Part shown: positions 59,565 through 64,000 of the stretch, piece after piece | How the letters are laid out: every line of letters starts with the position of its first letter | How positions within the stretch are numbered: position 1 is the stretch's first letter | From: Actinobacteria bacterium UBA6100 | GTDB taxonomy: Bacteria; Actinomycetota; Coriobacteriia; Anaerosomatales; Anaerosomataceae | DNA: 64,000 bases | Direction of reading: 5' to 3' | Assembly (NCBI GenBank): GCA_002423585.1 | Contig: DIWS01000018.1 | Span: 20,206 to 84,205, forward strand | Made by a program: the position numbers and the translations under genes | The notes under the pieces: model-generated | Seen by the model: only the letters and a program-made list of their open reading frames with translations | Told to the model about the DNA's origin: nothing | Databases searched by the model: none

Positions 59565-60125
59565 ATGGCTGTCTCCACCAACCAGTTCAAGACCGGCATG
59601 TGCATCAGCTACAACGACAAGATGTGGATCATCGCTGACTTCCAGCACGTGAAGCCCGGCAAGGGCGGCGCGTTCGTGCGCACGAAGCTCAAGGAGCTCA
59701 AGACCGGCCGCGTGGTCGATATCACCTTCCGTGCCGGCGAGAAGGTCGAGGACGTGCGCGTCGAGAACAAGCGTCTTCAGTACCTGTACAACGATGGCGC
59801 CGCATTTCACTTCATGGACACGTCGAGCTACGAGCAGTTCGACATCGACGGCGAGATCGTCGGCGATTCGGCCAAGTGGCTCAAGGAGAACGACGAGGTG
59901 CAGGTCATGTACGCCGGGGGGGAGCTGATCGGCGTGGAAGCGCCGATGTTCGTGGAGCTCCGGGTCACCGAGACCGATCCCGGCTTCAAGGGCGACACCG
60001 TGCAGGGCGGCACGAAGCCCGCGACCCTCGAGACCGGGGCGATCGTGCAGGTCCCGATGTTCGTGGAGACCGGCGAGATCCTGAAGATCGACACGCGCGA
60101 CGGGTCCTATATCACCCGCGTCTAG
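59565..60125 (+). CDS. efp: Elongation factor P
   Basis: 186 residues, three OB-like domains. EF-P relieves ribosome stalling at polyproline. The domain I tip reads HVKPGKGGAFVR with Lys33 at the modified position; the flanking Pro31 fits the Bacillus/actinobacterial type rather than EpmA-type. C-terminal signature GEILKIDTRDGSYITRV. The proline-rich proteins of the pilus locus are plausible clients. Confidence 0.98.
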   Translation: MAVSTNQFKTGMCISYNDKMWIIADFQHVKPGKGGAFVRTKLKELKTGRVVDITFRAGEKVEDVRVENKRLQYLYNDGAAFHFMDTSSYEQFDIDGEIVGDSAKWLKENDEVQVMYAGGELIGVEAPMFVELRVTETDPGFKGDTVQGGTKPATLETGAIVQVPMFVETGEILKIDTRDGSYITRV

Positions 60126-60132
60126 CCTCGGC

Positions 60133-60138
60133 TATACT
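60133..60138 (+). promoter_or_regulatory. Candidate -10 element (TATACT) before the carboxylase genes
   Basis: GGCTATACTG in the 84-nt gap after efp, 71 nt before the carboxyltransferase ATG. A GGGG-TGAA-CCCC mini-hairpin follows in the leader. Confidence 0.45.
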
Positions 60139-60209
60139 GTTCCGACCGACCCGCGGAGGGGGTGAACCCCTTCGGAGGGTTTCCGCCTACCCACAGGAAG
60201 GACGGTGCG

Positions 60210-62081
60210 ATGCGACCGATCAAGATCACGGACACGACGCTTCGCGACGCCCACCAGTCACTGTGGGCGACCCGCATGGAACTCGGCGACATGCTGCCCA
60301 TCCTTCCGAAGATGGACTCGGTGGGCTACTGGTCGCTCGAGGTCTGGGGCGGCGCCACCTTTGACGCCGCACTGCGCTTCTTGGACGAGAATCCGTGGGA
60401 CCGCCTGAGGATCATCAAGCAGCACTGCCCGAAGACCCCGCTTCAGATGCTGCTGCGCGGGCAGAACCTGGTCGGCTACCGGCACTACTCAGATGAGATC
60501 GTCGACCGGTTCGTGAAGGCCTCGCACCGCAACGGCATCGACGTGTTCCGCGTCTTCGACGCGCTGAACGACATCCGTAACGTGGAGCCGGCAGCGCGCG
60601 CGATCAAAGACGCGGGCGCGCACTTCGAGGGTGCCATCAGCTACACGGTGAGCCCTGTCCACACGCTCGACAGCTACCTGACCTACGCGCAGCAGCTCAA
60701 GGACCTCGGGGCCGACACCATCTGCATCAAGGACATGGCGGGCATGCTCACGCCGTTCCGCACCGAGAAGATGGTGCGTGCGCTCGCCGATGAGATCGGC
60801 CTACCGGTGCACGTGCACTGCCACTACATCGGCGGTATGGCGCCCATGAACTACCTCAAGGCCGCCGAGGCCGGCGCCGAGATCATCGACACCGCCGTGG
60901 TCGCGCTCGCGTTCGGCAACAGCCAGCCGGCGGTGGAGATGATCGTCGCGGCGCTCAAGGAGAGCCAGTACGACAGCGGTCTCGATCTGGACCTCCTGTT
61001 CGAGATCGCCGAGTACTGGGAGAACATCCGCCAGGGCAAGGGCCTCAAGCGCGGCGTGACGTCGCTTCTCCATATGGAGGTCTTCAGCCACCAGGTGCCC
61101 GGCGGCATGATGAGTAACCTGATCAGCCAGCTCGAGCTCCAGCACGCGAGCGCGCGCCTCCCCGACGTGCTGACGGAGATCCCGAAGGTCCGTGCCGAGG
61201 TCGGGTATCCGCCGCTCGTCACACCTATGTCGCAGATCGTCGGCACACAGGCGGTCATGAACGTGCTCACGGGCAAGCGTTGGTCGGTGGTGCCCGCGGA
61301 GATGAAGGACTACCTGAAGGGCCTGTACGGCAAGGCTCCCGGTCCGATGGACGACCGGATCATCGCCAAAGTGCTCGGCGATCAGACGCCGCTGCCCGAC
61401 GATGTGCGCCCGGCGTCGCTCGTGACCACCACGTACCAGGAGATGGCCGACGAGATTGGCGATCTCGCCAAGTCCGAGGAGGACGTGCTCATGTACGCCC
61501 TCTTCCCGAACGAGGCACGGGAGTACCTGCAGCGCCATCAGGAAGGCGCCGAGAAGGCGGTCTTCATGACCGGCCTGGAGATCGACACGGCGAGAGAGGA
61601 TGACTCTGTGAACGTGAACCAGATCCGCGAGCTCGTGAAGCTCGTCGAGGAGTCGGGCGTGACCGAGATCGTGGTGGAGGAGGGCGACTCGCGTGTCGTC
61701 GTGCGTCGCGGCACCGTCACCTCCGAGGCGGGGGCTCACGCGGTCGCGCACGCACCGGCAGCGCCTGCGATGCCCGCATCGCCCGAGTCGCCGCAGGTCA
61801 CCGAGTCGCCGAGTGCGGTAGGCGAGAATCCGCCATCGTGGAAGCCGGTCGTGGCGCCGATGGTCGGCACCTTCTACGCGGCCGGTTCGCCGGGCGCCGA
61901 CCCGTTCGTCGCCGTCGGGGACACCGTCGCCGAGGGTCAGACCCTGTGCATCCTCGAGGCGATGAAGCTCATGAACGAGATCGCCGCCGACGAGGCAGGT
62001 ATCATCCGTGAGATCGCGCTCGCCAACGGCGCGCCGGTGGAGTACGGGACCGTCCTGTTCTACTACGAGCCGGTGGCCTAG
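60210..62081 (+). CDS. Biotin-dependent carboxyltransferase (pyruvate carboxylase subunit B/oxaloacetate decarboxylase alpha type)
   Basis: 623 residues. N-terminal DRE-TIM carboxyltransferase: TDTTLRDAHQSLWATRM, CIKDMAGMLTP with catalytic Lys, and metal His pair in VHVHCHYIGG. Then a conserved carboxylase domain (to ~460), a helix typical of AccB N-termini (VNQIRELVKLVEESGVTEIV), an Ala/Pro linker and a biotinyl domain with Lys586 in EAMKLMNEI. Start ATG 60210 begins at the conserved MRPIKITDTTLRD with AAGGA upstream. It probably joins a biotin carboxylase to form a pyruvate carboxylase. Stop overlaps the next gene by 1 nt. Confidence 0.92.
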   Translation: MRPIKITDTTLRDAHQSLWATRMELGDMLPILPKMDSVGYWSLEVWGGATFDAALRFLDENPWDRLRIIKQHCPKTPLQMLLRGQNLVGYRHYSDEIVDRFVKASHRNGIDVFRVFDALNDIRNVEPAARAIKDAGAHFEGAISYTVSPVHTLDSYLTYAQQLKDLGADTICIKDMAGMLTPFRTEKMVRALADEIGLPVHVHCHYIGGMAPMNYLKAAEAGAEIIDTAVVALAFGNSQPAVEMIVAALKESQYDSGLDLDLLFEIAEYWENIRQGKGLKRGVTSLLHMEVFSHQVPGGMMSNLISQLELQHASARLPDVLTEIPKVRAEVGYPPLVTPMSQIVGTQAVMNVLTGKRWSVVPAEMKDYLKGLYGKAPGPMDDRIIAKVLGDQTPLPDDVRPASLVTTTYQEMADEIGDLAKSEEDVLMYALFPNEAREYLQRHQEGAEKAVFMTGLEIDTAREDDSVNVNQIRELVKLVEESGVTEIVVEEGDSRVVVRRGTVTSEAGAHAVAHAPAAPAMPASPESPQVTESPSAVGENPPSWKPVVAPMVGTFYAAGSPGADPFVAVGDTVAEGQTLCILEAMKLMNEIAADEAGIIREIALANGAPVEYGTVLFYYEPVA

Positions 62082-63424
62082 TGGCCGAGCTTCGCAAGAT
62101 ACTCATCGCGAACCGTGGCGAGGTCGCGCTCCGTATCGTGCGTGCCTGCAAGGAGATGGGCATCCGATCGGTGGCCGTCTACTCCGAGGCCGACCGCGAC
62201 TCCATGCACGCCCGGATGGCTGACGAGAGCGTCTGCATCGGTCCGGCGCAGTCGTCGCTGAGCTACCTCAACATGGCGAACATCATCTCGGCGGCGCTGG
62301 TGACCGGTGCGGACGCGATCCACCCCGGCTACGGCTTCCTGTCCGAGAACGCGGACTTCGCCCGTACCGTCGAAGGGGCCGGCCTGATCTGGGTCGGGCC
62401 CGGCGCCGACGCGATCACCGCGATGGGCGACAAGATCAACGCTCGGAACCTGATGGCGGCGGCCGGCGTGCCGGTCGCGCCCGGCACCACCGAGCCGGCG
62501 AGCGACCTGGACGCGGCGGTCGCGGCCGCCGCGGAGATCGGCTACCCGGTGATGGTCAAAGCTTCGGCGGGCGGCGGCGGCATGGGCATGGGCGTGGCCG
62601 CCGACGAAGCGGCGCTGCGCACCGAGTACGACAAGGTCCGCGCGTTCGCCGAGCGGATGTTCGGCGACGGTTCGGTGCTGATCGAGCGGTACTTCCCCCG
62701 GGTGCGCCACGTCGAGGTGCAGATCCTCGGCCTGGCCGACGGCCGGGTGGTGGCCCTCGGCGAGCGGGAGTGCTCGGTGCAGCGGCGCAACCAGAAGCTC
62801 GTCGAGGAGTCGCCGTCCCCGGCGGTCTCGCCCGAGCTGCGCGAGCGGTTCCTGGCGGCGGCGGTACGCGCGGGCGAGGCGGTGAACTACCGCAACGCAG
62901 GCACCGTCGAATGCTTGCTCGATCCAGCGACGCAGGAGTTCTTCTTCCTGGAGATGAACACGCGGCTGCAGGTCGAGCACCCGGTCACCGAGTACGTCTA
63001 CGGCGTCGACCTGGTCGAGGAGCAGTTGCGGGTGGCGGCCGGCCTGGCGCCGACGTTCGACCCGGACGCGCTCACCCCGCGCGGGCACGCCATCGAGCTG
63101 CGGATCAACGCCGAGGACCCGAAGCGCTTCCTGCCCGGTCCGGGCGCGATCACCACCTGGAACGAGCCGTCCGGCACCGGCGTACGCGTCGACTCCGGCT
63201 ACGTCGCCGGCAACACCGTCACGCCGTTCTACGACAGCCTGATGGCCAAGCTGATCCTGACCGGGGACACCCGCGAGGAGGCGGTCCAGCGGGCGCGGGC
63301 GGCGGTCGCCCAGTTCGAGATCGTCGGCCCGAAGTGCAACCTGCCGTTCTTCGCCGAGCTGCTGGAGAACGAGGAGTTCCTCTCCGGCGACTACGACACC
63401 GGCATCGTCTCCCGGATGCGCTGA
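62081..63424 (+). CDS. accC: Biotin carboxylase (AccC/PycA type), probable hybrid sequence
   Basis: 447 residues, normal length. Intact motifs: ILIANRGEVALRIVRACKE, HPGYGFLSENADFA, ATP-grasp KASAGGGGMGMG, catalytic EMNTRLQVEHPVTE, and Arg-rich loop. The first ~80 residues resemble the anaerobic-actinobacterial AccC/PycA branch and fit the upstream subunit. From about residue 81 on, sequence and codon use resemble Micromonosporaceae acyl-CoA carboxylase alpha subunits. Both parts share one frame. As written the protein could be active, but the hybrid nature suggests the two halves come from different genomes. Confidence 0.85.
   Translation: MAELRKILIANRGEVALRIVRACKEMGIRSVAVYSEADRDSMHARMADESVCIGPAQSSLSYLNMANIISAALVTGADAIHPGYGFLSENADFARTVEGAGLIWVGPGADAITAMGDKINARNLMAAAGVPVAPGTTEPASDLDAAVAAAAEIGYPVMVKASAGGGGMGMGVAADEAALRTEYDKVRAFAERMFGDGSVLIERYFPRVRHVEVQILGLADGRVVALGERECSVQRRNQKLVEESPSPAVSPELRERFLAAAVRAGEAVNYRNAGTVECLLDPATQEFFFLEMNTRLQVEHPVTEYVYGVDLVEEQLRVAAGLAPTFDPDALTPRGHAIELRINAEDPKRFLPGPGAITTWNEPSGTGVRVDSGYVAGNTVTPFYDSLMAKLILTGDTREEAVQRARAAVAQFEIVGPKCNLPFFAELLENEEFLSGDYDTGIVSRMR
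62310..62365. other. Suspected chimeric junction inside the biotin carboxylase gene
   Basis: The change in sequence character falls at the conserved HPGYGFLSENADFA codons (His81 at 62321). Downstream, CTG and CGG dominate Leu and Arg codons and GTACGC is frequent, unlike the CTC/CGC usage upstream. Confidence 0.6.
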
Positions 63425-63465
63425 CGCCACCCGGTGTCATGCTCGACTCAAGTGAGGTGAACCTG

Positions 63466-64000
63466 ATGGCGCAACTTCCGGAATCCGTGAGCATCCGTGA
63501 GGTCGGTCCCCGTGACGGCCTCCAGAACGAGGAGCCCATCCCCACCGAGGCCAAGGTGCGGCTGCTCGACGCGCTGTCCCGCACCGGGGTACGCCGCATC
63601 GAGGCCGTCTCCTTCGTCCACCCGAAGGCGATCCCGCAGATGGCCGACGCCGACGAGGTGTGGCAGCGGGCGCAGAAGGTCGACGGGGTGCGCTACTCGG
63701 CCCTGGTGCCGAACACCCGTGGCGCGCAGCGGGCGCTGGCGGCCGGCTTCACCGAGATCGAGGTGGTGGTCTCGGCCAGCGACACGCACAACCGCCGCAA
63801 CGTCAACCGCTCCACGGACGAGTCGCTCGATCACATCGCCGAGCTGATCGACCTGCTGCACGGCGCGGGCGCCACCGCCGAGGTGATCGTGGCGACCAGC
63901 TTCGGCTGCCCCTACGAGGGCGACGTGGACCCCCGCCGGGTCGCCGCGATCGTCGACCGCGTCGCCCGCGACGGCGCGGACCGGGTCGCCTTCGGCGACA
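63466..64000 (+). CDS. Hydroxymethylglutaryl-CoA lyase, 3' end cut by window edge
   Basis: 178 residues to the window end. HMG-CoA lyase cleaves HMG-CoA to acetyl-CoA and acetoacetate in leucine degradation. Signatures: IREVGPRDGLQNEEPIP (catalytic Arg/Asp), EAVSFVHPKAIPQMADADEV, and ATSFGCPYEGDVDP. ATG 63466 has GAGGTG 7 nt upstream. Codon choice and sequence match Micromonosporaceae-type lyases, and in such genomes the gene often follows an acyl-CoA carboxylase alpha subunit. It belongs with the suspected foreign 3' segment rather than with the rest of the window. Confidence 0.9.
   Translation, partial: MAQLPESVSIREVGPRDGLQNEEPIPTEAKVRLLDALSRTGVRRIEAVSFVHPKAIPQMADADEVWQRAQKVDGVRYSALVPNTRGAQRALAAGFTEIEVVVSASDTHNRRNVNRSTDESLDHIAELIDLLHGAGATAEVIVATSFGCPYEGDVDPRRVAAIVDRVARDGADRVAFGD

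Noticed and set aside
62081..63424. Frameshift or pseudogene in accC
   Set aside because: The reading frame is intact with all catalytic motifs; the oddity is the change of sequence origin, not a broken frame.

Overview
The window is a gene-dense, high-GC stretch of bacterial chromosome. Gene order and protein content point to the Actinomycetota, most likely an uncultured anaerobic member of the Coriobacteriia. The case rests on O2-tolerance and anaerobe markers (superoxide reductase, QueH), an AroK-AroB fusion, a RecJ-helicase fusion, frequent GTG/TTG starts, and a monoderm-style type IV pilus locus with PilM/N/O but no secretin. The taxonomic call is inference from remembered families; no search was run. 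About 62 protein genes are supported, almost all on the + strand and tightly packed, often with 1-8 nt overlaps. There is one ncRNA (a 6S RNA candidate). I found no tRNA, rRNA, CRISPR array or insertion sequence.

Layout. 0-4 kb: truncated superoxide reductase (minus strand), isochorismatase-family hydrolase, folD, an exported protein, a GDT1-type cation transporter. 3.4-10.6 kb: queuosine genes queH, queA and tgt, interrupted by a minus-strand ECF sigma/anti-sigma pair, then yajC-secD-secF. 10.6-17.2 kb: a very large RecJ-HIRAN-RecQ-like helicase fusion, relA/spoT and a metallo-beta-lactamase-fold hydrolase. 17.2-21.2 kb: a LuxE-like acyl-protein synthetase, a small membrane protein and the cytochrome c maturation pair resB-ccsA. 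21.2-26.7 kb: hisS, aspS, a small membrane protein, the 6S RNA candidate, a thioredoxin-fold lipoprotein and rarA. 26.7-33.7 kb: a DUF948-like protein, a degenerate RsbW-like protein with a SigB/F-type sigma factor, an AI-2E-family permease, alaS, ruvX, mltG. 33.7-36.6 kb: an ABC exporter with an accessory exported protein, then a YqeG-type HAD phosphatase that seems to start at CTG.

36.6-55.1 kb is a type IV pilus region: aroE, pilB-like ATPase 1, a roadblock (MglB-like) protein, a DUF4388/PATAN protein, an MglA/CvnD-like GTPase, a proline-rich membrane protein, pilB-like ATPase 2, pilC, the major pilin, prepilin peptidase, three minor pilin-like proteins, pilM, pilN, pilO and a PilP/GspC-like protein. 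Strong hairpin terminators follow the major pilin and the PilP-like gene. 55.2-60.1 kb: aroC, aroKB, aroQ, an Xaa-Pro peptidase and efp. 60.2-64 kb: a biotin-dependent carboxyltransferase, a biotin carboxylase, and a truncated HMG-CoA lyase.

Main caution: the biotin carboxylase gene seems to change origin near 62.31-62.37 kb. Before that point it looks like the rest of the window. After it, protein sequence and codon choice look like Micromonosporaceae (CGG and CTG rich, recurrent GTACGC), and the HMG-CoA lyase fits the same source. An assembly chimera at a conserved motif is the simplest explanation; recent recombination is the alternative. The most interesting biology is the RecJ-HIRAN-helicase fusion and the pilus locus carrying a GTPase/roadblock/PATAN control module with possible c-di-GMP-binding MshEN-type motifs.
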